NCBI GenBank assembly: GCA_006503475.1
Contig: RSEH01000028.1
Location: 148,714 to 212,713, forward strand
Direction: 5' to 3'
Length of the DNA stretch: 64,000 bases
From: Stentor roeselii
Lineage: Eukaryota > Ciliophora > Heterotrichea > Heterotrichida > Stentoridae
Under the pieces are notes generated by a model. It was given only the letters and a program-made list of their open reading frames with translations, had not been told where the DNA came from and did not search any database. Below, in pieces: positions 9,001 through 18,900 of the stretch (position 1 is its first letter; each line of letters begins with the position of its first letter). Both the position numbers and the translations under genes were made by a program.

Positions 9001-10636
9001 CACCGCATTACTAGTAACACGTTTTCGACTCTTCAACTATTTTTTCGGTGAAAGTTTGAAGCAGCAGCTTCTCTTAGAAAAAAGCTTAATGAGTAGAAAC
9101 GTGAAAGGAAAATTCGAAAGTGGAGAAACTCACAACCGAATGATGGGAACAATGGTTCAAATGTCAGCTCAGTCACAAGTGACTTTTATGTTGCCATTAG
9201 TTTACTTATTTATCAGTATTTTCGCAGAAGCGACACAGATCCCGAAGAACTACGGCATTCGAAAGACTGACGTGAATTACTACTTGCTTTTTACAATAAC
9301 CATCATAATTCCACAGCTGATCATTGATGTTCTGATGCTTCATCTCATCGAATGTCTTTACGGTTACAAGCTTTTTGACTACTTGACTTATTGTTCTCAT
9401 CGATTCAGCACTCGTGCGACTTGGTGGCGATATGTGCTAGGACTCAAGCTTGACAAGTCCCTGATGCCTGGTTGGAGGTCGATCGACAGCATGTGTTTTT
9501 CATCGCAGTTTTATTTTTCTGTTTCACTTGCAAGTTGGGGAGTCGTTTTGCTGACCCTGGGCTTTACAATCATGATCCGAAATGCTTTTAACCCTTGTGG
9601 AGACCCTTTGATTTTTGTTTATCTTTTCTTGACCCGTTATCTTAGTTTCTGCATTAAAAGGTTCTATCTGTTCATCCGACCTTATGTCAGACTCTGGGTG
9701 CCTAACTCACATCCGATATTTCAAGAAGAATTCCCGGAAAATGACTCAGATGACCAGATAGTTGACCTGGTTGAAGACTATGCAGAGGAAAATGAGTTAA
9801 TTGAAAAGATGAAGTCTGACCTGTTCCGAGTGCACTTCACGAAACTGAATATTCCTTTTTTAGTTGAGAATTTGATAGATATCGTTGAAAGTAACCAGCA
9901 GTGTCATAACTATTTGAGAAATAAGTATAAACAGCTGTTTGAAAGACACCTGGTTGATGAAAAGGAAAGAAATTATATTGATCATCGACTTGGACTGCTG
10001 AAATTGCTTCCAAATCATAAGTTCGACCCTGAATTTGAAGTTAGTTTTGATAGAGACCTCCAAGTCGTGCCCAAATGTGAAAAAATCTCAGAGTCAAGCA
10101 CGAAAATCATGAGAAAATGGCTCTCAACTGCCAAATTAAACATTGAATTAAAAAAAGCACTTGAAGATGAAAGGTTTCTTAAAGATTCCTGTGAAATCTG
10201 CCATGTAACCAGTCACTTAAAAATCATTCAAAAGCGCAGTTTTGATAGCATTCTTTTTGAATACCAGGAAAATTTCAAGGGGTACCCCTTGAAACTTAAT
10301 CATTGGAAAACTTTTTATTTCAGGAACCAAGTCATTAAAACTGTTTGCATTGACTGTGCTTATTTAGAACAACTCAAAGAAAATGGAGACCCTAGAGCTT
10401 TTAGTGATCTTACGAAAATCGCGTATGAAGAGTTCAATCTTTTTAAGGAAATTAAGCCTAAAGTCTCTACAAGAACTGCGGATATTGCGAGACTTTGGCT
10501 TGAAAGGGCTAGGTCAGTGCTGGGGGATGTAGAAGAGAACAGTGGGCTTTTTACAATTCAAAGTGTGAGTGAGCAGGACTTATCAGCTGTCGTTAGTGAA
10601 TTGCATGAACCTCATGATTCTTTTGAACAGTATTAA
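3005..10636 (+). CDS. giant IPT/TIG and Cys-rich repeat multi-pass membrane protein (2,543 aa)
   Basis: A short hydrophobic signal peptide (MIFFCQIVLAL) is followed by several IPT/TIG-like Ig folds (about residues 12-690), seen as repeated P-x-x-GP-x-x-GGT blocks such as FPKSGPETGGTLV and ISPPSGPNSGGTLV. Next is a long Cys-rich tract (about 693-1190) of ephrin-receptor-like/GCC2-GCC3 repeats of the CPAGYYC type, then an extracellular domain to about 1655. A membrane block starts near 1658. After three hydrophobic segments there is a very acidic cytosolic loop (about 1783-1880), then more segments to about 2236. The 300-residue tail holds CEIC (about 2397) and CIDC (about 2448), a possible zinc site. 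This architecture occurs in large ciliate surface proteins. A receptor or adhesion role is inference; the ligand is unknown. The start overlaps the upstream stop by 4 nt. Confidence 0.85.
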   Translation: MIFFCQIVLALKIFPKSGPETGGTLVTLSDAIFIPENGLSCIFGLVSTTVVFLNQSEIQCEAPPGTGETNLTISGLSTIKEDLFTYYKPLKILELSPQNGSDLTFHEISIKPSETLETDDWSLKISDYSTKCSGLSCHIPPLPLLIEIFNTSSNIFPIFLSRNSQNFEDSGFFFEFFPSNLDIIGYFKATPTHGPSRGGSLVHIVFNEKAGVLFPKCLFGKKVSEGFNASDSDFWCYSPEGFGKVNLRVSVNGEDFSQQGREFVFDNFTFFSYYPDQGTVNGQTSVVIKGVFTPYNTIICRFGNVKTTGSLLLGQFLTCPSPSQSAGKVELSVSYNSQDFYEIGGYFYRAKEDILTISPPSGPNSGGTLVTFTMSFINNTQNAYCRVGPSFKTKLFDNLTCMVPPMSSVGSPVKIWVSSNDVDYESSITFTYYSQLTLASVVPAFIPDTLMSRSYNLTGTSFSNTGLIRVSLQGILYTGNFVSATLINFTVSDQLTPGRLNISVALNGQNFSPSQVFLEVFKEPRLWSVNPNFGFLKGGVKVALRGSDFVYSETVFCRFDASDVQGTWINETVVYCVNPASTVVKTSNVSVSFNNRINFTNAVSFDYIGTPVLPALTFSRSFNQEKVIQNIKFVTAKPPVMVKAGQVWVKIISIDGNFQFVMPPHPSSTITLNFTYNFLEFQTGPTFTYSSECLSGKYCPIQSFYTQLNCPPGYSCQGTSTKFPVPCSPGTFSAGGSSSCSPCPLNFYCPLISLSSPLLCPAGYLCNSTGQSYEAVICPSGFACSSSTRSQCPVSFWCGLRTVFTSPVLVGDFRFPQPCMNGSYCALQSVNSYGSDCPEGYFCVLGSRKTCIESHFCRTGSKEPVLCLPGFYSDSNGLSECKACDVGFMCPGAGNRDPTVCPAGYVCSIKARPSPFDVCPGGSYCLEGVTTDQAGTGQGVPVKCSSGSYCLMGVVAGDIVDGNVKYAQTCIQGTYCEEGTDSPEATPCTEGHFCPPGSAEPNQTTPGFYSKGKGNALPQPCPAGNYSNTFQATFCLPCPAGFYCPFDQMTTPIICEAGKYRELISASIYCELCPEGTYSVTPGLTSIDQCIPCDASIICLSRGLNSLNKTAICPEGYVCDAGTTSSLLEKSPCPGGFWCPTKTSKMADYGICDPGFYCPKATGISSKNQFVCLEGFYCPPATYAELNSKGQYEFINSSNYKVVLKAKEDYNKNCSGSCEPKEIPVFEMCEEDKRLSDILKDNYTVLQCPKGTNSKSGAVCVGQCIPDGQLTTLINPEKGFRALSEINNSILLPPLSMAILTFDFTAVDVNFYYNIDFSLQVWSPNNESLPLPDYFSSDGFFHLKFNLTLTNIGSEEYLITPTIYLHNDLFIPYISQLESTLETFVLTPSRAVSESEVLFAAFIWEGSFGTVDMPFNMIDLTKSDGSPIDPWLLDTGVNEEWNGTQYDSPPYDKTFWINFGISSVAFPWLPFFMNCEYFGDRIYIHRLTEAMENCTFVDANGVRIVQPLPVSGVSAVADSCNIAIKCFYAESVQASTSTRWFEINQEEVLYYMSRHAISPSDFEATMSSQDSGFTQHIKDQDDYVVLVKFVPSGGGSGVPSIVTFDLSYYQKDEKTKLLVSADVTLSAYDPALLNSPNPSYTLVINYFPLGWFELLNKFQFEMAIFFLLFIFISIILLVLGYAVYRVHLCCVKDPPVLHFRFYLWVSSLPPTVGVICASLPVIIIAYCMEPLTAAFSSISGDWAVEPPLDPDTVTLFMRGRIGMNMGFCAFCFFVYGSRLLIPKPDPPEEEEEGEGEEEEGEGDPPEESGKILNSSNQMSKQEPEEKPENQDENTDARFEDSESSQREKKSNESLSASEESPAPESEPEEEPEELPLWDGLKMKRRYFMVACLAISVFASIKLEISYSKVFSDNIFMFQVGFCTVDIFLYQLFSRIILDEALLIVPILTSLFINRAILMLASPNFTIFMECYVVNFGFIIFERLYLNPFIEVIEQKLQLYTALLVTRFRLFNYFFGESLKQQLLLEKSLMSRNVKGKFESGETHNRMMGTMVQMSAQSQVTFMLPLVYLFISIFAEATQIPKNYGIRKTDVNYYLLFTITIIIPQLIIDVLMLHLIECLYGYKLFDYLTYCSHRFSTRATWWRYVLGLKLDKSLMPGWRSIDSMCFSSQFYFSVSLASWGVVLLTLGFTIMIRNAFNPCGDPLIFVYLFLTRYLSFCIKRFYLFIRPYVRLWVPNSHPIFQEEFPENDSDDQIVDLVEDYAEENELIEKMKSDLFRVHFTKLNIPFLVENLIDIVESNQQCHNYLRNKYKQLFERHLVDEKERNYIDHRLGLLKLLPNHKFDPEFEVSFDRDLQVVPKCEKISESSTKIMRKWLSTAKLNIELKKALEDERFLKDSCEICHVTSHLKIIQKRSFDSILFEYQENFKGYPLKLNHWKTFYFRNQVIKTVCIDCAYLEQLKENGDPRAFSDLTKIAYEEFNLFKEIKPKVSTRTADIARLWLERARSVLGDVEENSGLFTIQSVSEQDLSAVVSELHEPHDSFEQY

Positions 10637-10773
10637 TGAGTTTAATGTGGAATTATAAGAGATTAGGAATGATTGTTTCTTGAATCATGTTTTTATTGAA
10701 AATTATGAAGAATTTATAAAGTTTATTGAGATAGTCACTACTCAATTATCTAATCTATTCAATATCAACAAAG

Positions 10774-11679
10774 TTATTCGTAATCTTCGTCATTTGATGC
10801 TAAGATTATCCAGTCATATACATAATCGAGACGATGCTTATCAGCAGTCATTCTATCTTTAAATAATTTCTTGATGTAAGCATAATCCGGCCTTTCATCA
10901 AACCTAAGTGAACGGGCATAGTTTAGGAAAGTTGAGAATTCTACTGGAAGATTTACACAGAGTTGCTCAGGCTGGGCTGCGATTTTACATTCTTTGATCC
11001 TGTCGTATTTTTCTTTTTTGTTTTCTAAGGCGAAGCCCTGCCAAGGTAGACTTCCATTCAAAAAATAAAGCAAAACATAAGCAATCCCCTCCAAGTCATC
11101 CCTCCTACTCTGTTCAATTCCCATATGAGTATTAATAGAAGCATACCTAGCAGTTCCAGTTAAATTCTTCCCTTCAATATACGGAATATGCACATTACTT
11201 TTCGGATCCTTATACTTCTTAGCAAGTCCATAGTCAATAACATGCAAAATCGTATGTTTCCTTCCTAACCCCATCAAAAAGTTCTCAGGTTTCACATCTC
11301 GATGAATCAAATTCTTCGCATGAATATATTCAACCCTTCCAATCATCTGCTCCGCAATCATCAAAACAGTCTTAACTGAAAATTTCCGATCACAAAAGTT
11401 AAACAAGTCCTCTAAAGACGGACCCAGCAGCTCAGTGACTAAAACATTAAAATTTCCTTCAGTCCCAAACCAGAAAAACTCAGGAATTCCAGGCCCGCCT
11501 TGCAAAATCTGATAAATTCTTGACTCATGCAGTAGTTGTGCATGTTTCGTTGATAAATTTTCAAGTTTTATGCTGACTTCTAAATCATTTTGCAAGTCTT
11601 TTCCAAGGAAAATCTCTCCAAAAGACCCTGAACCTATTCTTCTTCCAAGAGAATATTTTCCTGAAATTCTGATTTCCAT
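10774..11679 (-). CDS. casein kinase 1 family Ser/Thr protein kinase
   Basis: A 301-residue protein that is almost only a kinase domain. Visible are the Gly loop IGSGSFGE (15-22), the ATP-binding Lys in VSIK (K38), the catalytic loop [12 protein letters not shown] (126-137), and the CK1-type segment [25 protein letters not shown], which replaces the APE motif of other kinases. The metal-binding motif is DYG (149-151) instead of DFG; the Asp is kept, so the enzyme is probably active. It lacks the long C-terminal tail of CK1 delta/epsilon. CK1 enzymes phosphorylate acidic or pre-phosphorylated targets; this one's targets cannot be inferred. It lies 27 nt downstream of the kinase gene at 11707-12861 on the same strand. 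Its ATG follows TTTTTATTA. Ciliates carry many CK1 paralogues. Confidence 0.95.
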   Translation of the reverse strand: MEIRISGKYSLGRRIGSGSFGEIFLGKDLQNDLEVSIKLENLSTKHAQLLHESRIYQILQGGPGIPEFFWFGTEGNFNVLVTELLGPSLEDLFNFCDRKFSVKTVLMIAEQMIGRVEYIHAKNLIHRDVKPENFLMGLGRKHTILHVIDYGLAKKYKDPKSNVHIPYIEGKNLTGTARYASINTHMGIEQSRRDDLEGIAYVLLYFLNGSLPWQGFALENKKEKYDRIKECKIAAQPEQLCVNLPVEFSTFLNYARSLRFDERPDYAYIKKLFKDRMTADKHRLDYVYDWIILASNDEDYE

Positions 11680-11706
11680 TAATAAAAACTACAAGAATTA
11701 CTTACA

Positions 11707-12861
11707 CTAAAGGACCTCGCCTCTGAGTTTTTTAAGGCAAAGTCGATCATAAATGACTGACAAATACGAGCTTTTATCAAGAACAGCTTCATCGATTCCT
11801 TTAGGATCGTGTCCGAGTTTCACCATATATCTGATCACGTTTCTATCAACAGTCTCTTCCACGAACCACTTATGAGAAAGGACTTCAGAACTAGAAGGTC
11901 TTGCTTCAACATTGACACAAAGCATGAAATTGATGATGTCCTTTGCATTATCACTTAAATGTGAAGGCCAGTCGAATTTTCCAGTTTTTATCGAAGCGTA
12001 CAAAGAACTTTCTACCTTTTCTGCAAATGGAAACCTTCCACAGAGCATCGCGTAGAGCAGGACTCCTAATGCCCAGATATCAACAGCGAAAGGAGAATAC
12101 TCTTCACGGTTGACAAGCTCTGGAGCCATGTAACTTGGAGTGCCACAGAAAGTCCTGCATTTTACTTGATTGACAGTCGCGAATCCGAAGTCAATTAATT
12201 TGATTTGATTATTATAAATGAGGATGTTTTCTAGTTTCACATCTCGATGAGCGATTTTTAAGTTATGACAATAGTCAACTGCTTGAAGAACTTGTTTGAA
12301 AAGTCCTTTGCAAATACTTTCAGAGATTTTCTTACCAGAGTGCTTTGTCAAGTACGTGAAAAGACTAGTGCCAGGTACGAATTCTGTGAAAAGATAAACA
12401 TTTTCACTATTTTCAATCATTTTCCCGAAACTGATGATATTTGAATGACTTACTCTTTTCAAGATGCTTATTTCTCGGTTTACATTAGCACGCTTTGAAG
12501 GGTCGATAAGTCTTGACTTTTCGTAGATTTTCACTGCGAATTTTTCTCCTGTTCTTTTATAAGTCGCGAGTTTGACAAGTCCATAAGCGCCTTTTCCGAG
12601 AGTCTCAGTGATTTCATAATGACTCAGGTCGTCAGAGACCGGCGCTGGGGAAATCGACCTGCAATTCTCTCGAAGGCCTTTTTGGACGATTGACTTCGTC
12701 AAGTTGATACTTTTCACTATTCCCGAATTTTCGTTTCGAGTTGATATGGTCCTGTTGTTCGGAGTCTTGAAGCCGCTCGATGTGATGCCTAAACGATTCA
12801 AAGCTCTTGAAATCGGACTTTTACTCGCGATGTATTCTTTCGCTTTTAACGGTCGGTACAT
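11707..12861 (-). CDS. CAMK-group Ser/Thr protein kinase, MARK/AMPK-related type
   Basis: A 384-residue protein with a basic, Ser/Asn-rich N-terminal extension of about 80 residues. The kinase domain (about 82-337) is complete: LGKGAYGLV (88-96), catalytic Lys in AVKIYEK (K111), HRDVKLEN (205-212), DFG (224-226), and the activation segment RTFCGTPSYMAPE (236-248), whose Thr is the usual upstream-kinase site. After HKWF comes a helical tail (IRYMVKLGHDPKGIDEAVL) that resembles the UBA-like segment of MARK/AMPK-related kinases. All catalytic residues are present. Substrates are unknown; MARK-type kinases often act on microtubule-associated proteins. Its ATG lies 114 nt from the divergent helicase ATG. 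Confidence 0.92.
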   Translation of the reverse strand: MYRPLKAKEYIASKSPISRALNRLGITSSGFKTPNNRTISTRNENSGIVKSINLTKSIVQKGLRENCRSISPAPVSDDLSHYEITETLGKGAYGLVKLATYKRTGEKFAVKIYEKSRLIDPSKRANVNREISILKRVSHSNIISFGKMIENSENVYLFTEFVPGTSLFTYLTKHSGKKISESICKGLFKQVLQAVDYCHNLKIAHRDVKLENILIYNNQIKLIDFGFATVNQVKCRTFCGTPSYMAPELVNREEYSPFAVDIWALGVLLYAMLCGRFPFAEKVESSLYASIKTGKFDWPSHLSDNAKDIINFMLCVNVEARPSSSEVLSHKWFVEETVDRNVIRYMVKLGHDPKGIDEAVLDKSSYLSVIYDRLCLKKLRGEVL

Positions 12862-12975
12862 TTAATTTCTTACATTTTTATCGGTCAGGGACTTTAAGCA
12901 GTTAAAGATGAGGTCTGCAGAAGTTTTTAGAATTAAAAGATTCCTGTCACTTCATCGTTAAAGATTTTTGTAATT

Positions 12976-15930
12976 ATGGATGATCTGCTTAAACTCAGTC
13001 AACTTTCTGTATTGTCTAATGTGATGAAAATCATTTCTGAACAATTTGGAATTTCAGATAAAGTTGTCTCTGAGTTCATTATTCACCTTGCAAGGGCTTC
13101 TGGAGATTTGGAAGAGTTTAGGAAAAAATTGAGGGAAGGTGAACTGGACTGTCCTGAAGTGACTGCTGAGAAGCTTTTTAGTTTGATATTGGGAGATAAA
13201 CAGAGAAGTAGAAGTCGCTCTCTTCACAGGCTTCGGAAAAATGAGATAATTGAAGGGAAGGTCAAGTTGTCTACGCTTGACTCTTTGGTTGTCATACTTG
13301 ATACTGGACATGAAGTTGAAGTTGAAGATGTTGATGAAGAGTACCAAAGGAATTCTAAGGTTAAACTCAGGGTGTTGAAGGAAGATCCTCTTAGATTGGA
13401 AGTTTTGAAAACTAAAATGAAAGCTTCGAATCCTTACTTTTCTGCACCGAAAACTTATGGAAAACTCACTGGGATTAAACTTGAGACTGAAACTTCTAAA
13501 CCTAGGATTTCTTCACCTGAATTATGGGAAACTTCTAAACTTATACAGGCTAAGGTTTATAACCCGAAAGTGCATCCTGATATTAGTGCACTTTATGAAG
13601 AGGATTTGAATGATTTTGATGTGCAGTTGAATAATGAAGAGCCTGCTTTTCTTACCTGCAAAACAGACCCAGACGAAGAAAACATAAAAATAATGAGAAA
13701 CCTAGACGGCAGTCTAGCCAAAAGCGCTTTACTCCAAGCCTCTCTATCAAAAGAGCGTCGAGAAACACGTGACTTCCTTCACAAGCAAATAACCCCAGCA
13801 GTTCCAAAAGACATAATAAACGCTTGGGAGGACCCAACAGCAGCTCCAGGTAGTCGAACCTTGATAAGTTCCTTAAAATCTTCAAGTTCTCAAGACACAA
13901 GTTCTCGCGGTAAGAAATTCATAAGTATTCCGAAGCCTTCAAGTCTTCAAGACCAGCGTAAAACTCTTCCAATATTTAAGCACAAAGAACAATTAATATC
14001 TCTGATAAAGCAATACAAAGCTCTGGTAGTTATCGGCGAGACAGGCTCAGGAAAAACTACTCAAATCACTCAATACTTAGTAGAAGCGGGCTTCGCCCGC
14101 TTGGGTCGAATTGCTTGCACCCAGCCTCGTCGAATGGCAGCTGTGAGTGTCTGTAAAAGAGTTTGTGAAGAATTCGGATGTCGACTTGGGAGTAAAGTCG
14201 GGTATTCAATTCGCTTTGAAGACAGAACTAGCGCAGAGACTATCATCAAGTACATGACTGATGGAATGTTGTTACGAGAAGCATTGCTTGACAGAGACTT
14301 AACTGCTTATTCAGTCATTATCCTTGATGAAGCTCATGAAAGAAACATTCACACTGATGTCCTTTTCGGTTTATTAAAAAAAACTTTAGAAGTTCGAAAA
14401 GATCTGCATTTAATCGTCACAAGTGCAACTTTAGAATCAGAAAAATTCAGTGCTTATTTCAATGACTGTCCAATATTCACTATTCCTGGAAGGTCTTTTC
14501 ATGTAGAAGTTTTTTTCAGTTCACAGCCAGAAGCTGATTACCTTGAAGCAGCACTTGACACTGTGATGCAGATTCATTTAACAGAGCCAGCTGGAGACGT
14601 GCTTGTATTTTTAACAGGTCAAGAAGAAATCGACACTGCTTGTCAGATCCTAAATGAAAGAATGTCTGTATTAGGCAAAGCTGCGCCACCACTGATAGTT
14701 CTTCCAGTATATTCAGCTCAACCAACAGAAGTTCAAAGCCGTATCTTCGAAGCGGCTCCTTTAGGAAGCCGTAAATGTGTCGTCGCTACAAACATCGCAG
14801 AGGCCAGTTTAACAATAGACGGGATTTACTACGTCGTCGACCCGGGCTTCGCGAAGATCAAAACATTTAACGCGAAACTCGGAATGGACTCATTGATCGT
14901 CTCTCCAATATCTCAAGCTTCAGCAAAACAAAGAGCAGGCCGTGCAGGAAGGACAGGTCCAGGGAAGTGTTTTCGTCTTTACACTGAAAACGCTTTTAAA
15001 TACGAGATGCTTCCGTCATCGATCCCTGAGATCCAAAGAACTAACTTGGCTAATACTGTGCTTAACTTAAAAGCCATGGGCATCAGCGACTTGTTTTCCT
15101 TTGATTTCATGGACCGCCCACCCACCCAGAGCTTGATCAACGCCATGTCGACCTTGTACGCCTTGGGCGCTCTTGATGATGAAGGGCTTCTGACACAACT
15201 CGGAAAGAAAATGGCTGAATTTCCTTTAGAACCTCAATTGTCTAAAATGCTTTTAACTGCTGTTGACCTGGAATGTGTCGATGAAGCCATCACAGTCGTC
15301 GCAATGCTCACCGCGAATAACGTGTTTTACAGACCGAAGGAAAAACAGACCCTCGCTGACCAGAAAAAAGCAAAATTTCATCAACCTGAAGGCGATCATC
15401 TTACATTGTTGCAGGTCTTCGAGGCTTGGAAAGCTCAGAAGTTTTCAAATCCTTGGTGTTATGATAACTTCATCCAATCCCGCAGTATGAAAAGAGCTCA
15501 AGACATCAGGGCTCAATTATTAGAAATCATTCAAAAACACGGCTTGTCAGTTAAGTCCTGTGGAAAAAATACTGCAAAAGTAAGAAAAGCGATTTGTTCA
15601 GGTTTTTTTGCACATGCAGCGAAAAAGGACCCGAAAGAAGGTTATCGGACTTTAGTTGATGGGCATCAAGTTTTTATTCACCCGGCAAGTGCATTGTTTA
15701 ACAGGGCGCCTGAATGGGTTATTTATCATGAAATGGTGATTACGACGAAAGAGTACATGAGAGACGTTTGTGTCATTGAGCCTAAATGGCTTGTAGACGT
15801 CGCGCCTCACTTTTTCAAGAAGGTTGACCCGAGTTCTTATAAACTTTTCAAGAAAGATAATAAAATCCAGCCCTTGACTAACAGACCTGAAGAGAAAAAC
15901 GCTTGGAGACTAACACAGAGAAAGGGTTAA
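12976..15930 (+). CDS. DEAH-box RNA helicase, Prp22/DHX8 type
   Basis: A 984-residue pre-mRNA splicing helicase that, in the known family, releases spliced mRNA from the spliceosome. The N-terminal helical segment ([19 protein letters not shown]) matches the start of DHX8/Prp22. The S1 RNA-binding domain typical of the family appears shortened and divergent (about residues 96-150). Core motifs are intact: [10 protein letters not shown] (about 354), [12 protein letters not shown] (451-454), SAT (483-485), [20 protein letters not shown] and [14 protein letters not shown] (652 onward). The HA2 and OB-fold regions follow. It is divergent from the MARK-like kinase (114 nt) and convergent with the next gene: the two stop codons are 9 nt apart, so their 3' UTRs must be tiny or overlap. 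Splicing machinery fits a genome with 15-nt introns. Confidence 0.95.
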   Translation: MDDLLKLSQLSVLSNVMKIISEQFGISDKVVSEFIIHLARASGDLEEFRKKLREGELDCPEVTAEKLFSLILGDKQRSRSRSLHRLRKNEIIEGKVKLSTLDSLVVILDTGHEVEVEDVDEEYQRNSKVKLRVLKEDPLRLEVLKTKMKASNPYFSAPKTYGKLTGIKLETETSKPRISSPELWETSKLIQAKVYNPKVHPDISALYEEDLNDFDVQLNNEEPAFLTCKTDPDEENIKIMRNLDGSLAKSALLQASLSKERRETRDFLHKQITPAVPKDIINAWEDPTAAPGSRTLISSLKSSSSQDTSSRGKKFISIPKPSSLQDQRKTLPIFKHKEQLISLIKQYKALVVIGETGSGKTTQITQYLVEAGFARLGRIACTQPRRMAAVSVCKRVCEEFGCRLGSKVGYSIRFEDRTSAETIIKYMTDGMLLREALLDRDLTAYSVIILDEAHERNIHTDVLFGLLKKTLEVRKDLHLIVTSATLESEKFSAYFNDCPIFTIPGRSFHVEVFFSSQPEADYLEAALDTVMQIHLTEPAGDVLVFLTGQEEIDTACQILNERMSVLGKAAPPLIVLPVYSAQPTEVQSRIFEAAPLGSRKCVVATNIAEASLTIDGIYYVVDPGFAKIKTFNAKLGMDSLIVSPISQASAKQRAGRAGRTGPGKCFRLYTENAFKYEMLPSSIPEIQRTNLANTVLNLKAMGISDLFSFDFMDRPPTQSLINAMSTLYALGALDDEGLLTQLGKKMAEFPLEPQLSKMLLTAVDLECVDEAITVVAMLTANNVFYRPKEKQTLADQKKAKFHQPEGDHLTLLQVFEAWKAQKFSNPWCYDNFIQSRSMKRAQDIRAQLLEIIQKHGLSVKSCGKNTAKVRKAICSGFFAHAAKKDPKEGYRTLVDGHQVFIHPASALFNRAPEWVIYHEMVITTKEYMRDVCVIEPKWLVDVAPHFFKKVDPSSYKLFKKDNKIQPLTNRPEEKNAWRLTQRKG

Positions 15931-15939
15931 TTAGTGTAA

Positions 15940-18900
15940 TTAAGGCGTTTCTAGTTGAGGGGAAAGTCCTGGGTGAGGGTAGAGTGAACGTGATAGAATT
16001 CCTTTTGGAGGACTTCCTGAACGGAAGAGAGTTGTTATTGAGACTTTTGATGTTGATTTCAGTGAAGAGTCGTTTATGTTCAGGTTTGGTGAGTTTTCTT
16101 GCGGACTTATTAAAATCGGATTTTTTATTGTTGGGTCAGAATCAGGGTCAGGAAGTTGAAATGACTCAATCGCTGAACCTGAAAAATCTCTCACGAGACG
16201 CACTCGGGTGTTGAAGGCCTTGTGACGGAATTCACCGATTTTTGGGTTTTCTGGGTCTATTCCTATCAATTCGTAGTCCGAGAGATTCAGGTCTGCCTCG
16301 ATCACTTGACCATCGGCGTCGATTATTAATGGAGGGTAAAAATCTTTTACTACTGGAAGCTTTGACTGGTATCCGTGAAGTTTTAGGTATACCCTGCGAA
16401 GGTCGTCGAGGTCTATTTGAAAATCGTCGAAATCGATCATTTCTTCAGAGATTATGTGCGATGGGGCTATGTTTGCTAGACTGAAGCTAAAGTGCTTCTT
16501 GCTGAGCACTGGTTTTTTTATCCTGATTCCTGAAATAATTCCAGGATAGTTAACCACTGTACCTTCAGAAGAAGGAGGAGTCGACACTTGCTCAGACTCT
16601 TCAACTTCAGGTTCTTCTTTAAACGAGCCCTGATTCCTCTTAGTAAAATCAACAATCGACTCAGTAACAACAACAGTATTCGAAGACTCTTCAACAGTTT
16701 TCTTACTTTCCAAGTACTTAACAACCGAAGATTCCGAGTCACTACAAAAAGCAAAAAAAGTAAATCCCTGACTAAAAATTTCAAGTAAAGCACAATCAAC
16801 ACAAATGCTAAAAGTAAGAGATCCAGGTGAAAAACTCACAAGAATAACAGCACAAAGTGCAAGAAACGGCACAAAAACCACAAAAAACTGTAAAATTCCA
16901 AAAAATCTAAAAACTTTTCGAAATGATAAATTCGACTCAAACTTGGCATCAAACAATTCAACCCTCGGTATTTTCGCAACAAGTAACAAGACAGTTTTAA
17001 AAGAAAAACAGGTCATAAGGCAAGTCAACAAAACAATTCCCCAGCAATGAAGTCTGGTCCAAGTTTTATGCAAATAATCAGTTCTTCTCAAGTAAACCCA
17101 GTAAAAAATAACAAAGCAAAAGTTGATCAAATAATGCAAAGTAAAGACCCCGACCATCCCTCCAAGAATCAAATCAAATTTCTGAGATTGAGATAAAAGG
17201 ACCCTGCCTTTAAACCCATCAGCTTCATTGATACTTCCCAACAGGCAGATCTTTGTAATAGCCTCTAAACAAGCGACAAAGGGACAGGCAATCATAGAAA
17301 ACTGTCCTCCTACAAACAAACTAACAGCAGCAGAAACTCCTGCAATAACAGCAGAAATAGCAGAAATAATAAAAGGATTCTGTTGAACTTCAAATTCATC
17401 TGACCTTCTGACAGATTCTTCTTGGTAGTCATCAGAGCACATTGCATTATCAAACTTGCACTGTTCATTATTACAGGAACTATCACAGACACTGTTATTA
17501 AACAACTCAAAAGGACATCCATCAGCACAGAAGCCAGTTTCATTCAAGACACAAGAAGAGTTTTCACTGGAATAGCCCTGAGGACAGCTTTTCAAGCAAA
17601 TTCCTTCAAATAAAACCATTCCTTCTTCACAGCTGGAACAATTCGTTGGACTTCCGAGGCAGTCCAGGCATCCTTGACAAGAAATACAAACTGATTCAAC
17701 TTCCACTGTTCGATTTGGGCACTTCTCAAGGCAGGTCCCGTTGAGGTAAACTTTTCCTTCTGAACAGCTTGACAAGCACCCGTCTTCACTGCAAACTTCG
17801 CAGTTGAGACAATCAAGGCAAAGCCCTCCAGATGCGAAGAAGCCTGAAGGACATTCAGATACGCAAGACGTGTGAAAAAGATTCAGTCTCGAAAGGCAAC
17901 TGGTGCAGAGACTACTGCTCAAACAACTTGAACAAGAAACTGGACAAGGCTCACAAAGGCTTCCTGATGCGAAAAAACCTGAATCGCATTTGTTAACGCA
18001 GGACTTGCCTTGAAGAAGAAGACCTTCGAAGCAGGTTAAGCATGATGTGGAAGATTCACATGTTTTGCAGGGATATTCGCAGAGGATGCAGGAGGCTTTG
18101 GACGAGTAAAAACCTTCTGAACATTCAGATATGCATGATGAGGACTCTAACACCCAACCTGAGGGGCAGGATGAACATGATGAACTGGAAAATTCGCAGG
18201 TTAAACAGTTGGAGGAACATGATTCGCAGATTGAGTTCTTTGGGAAGGAACCTGATGGGCAGATCGATACGCAGGAGGACTTGAATAAATTTAAATTTGG
18301 TGAACAGGAGGTGCAGGAATTTGGACTTGTTTTACATGTTAGACAGTTTTCACATGATACGCAGGCTCCTGAGAATGAGATCTGTGGGTCAGGGCAGGAT
18401 ATTATGCATGTGGATGATGAGAGGGTGTAGGGGGCACTGCATTCGAGACATTTTTCTTTTGATTCACAATTTTTGCAAGGTAAGATGCAGCTTAAACATA
18501 TCTTTCCTGAGGGATAATATCCAACAGAGCACTTCTCCAAGCACTCAAACCCAAGCAAGTACCCTTCAAGACATTCAACACATCGAGTAGAAGACCCTTC
18601 ACATTGTTGACAAGGATATGAGCAAGACTCACATGTTTTCAAACTAGTAGCATAAAACCCTGACTTGCATTTAGAGTGACAAGTCTCATCATAAAGATAA
18701 GGAAAATTTTCTCCACAAGAAGTGCAAAAACTCGCGACTCCAGCACAAGTCTTACAGGGTGACTTGCAAGTTATTGTTAAAAATACCTGTTGCTGTTCAA
18801 CCAAATAATCAAGGCTAGTCTTTGAGGTAACTGTTACAGGAAAAGTCCCGGCCTCTGAAGGGTTGATCAGGTTTTTTAAGGTTATCTCTCCTGTATTACT

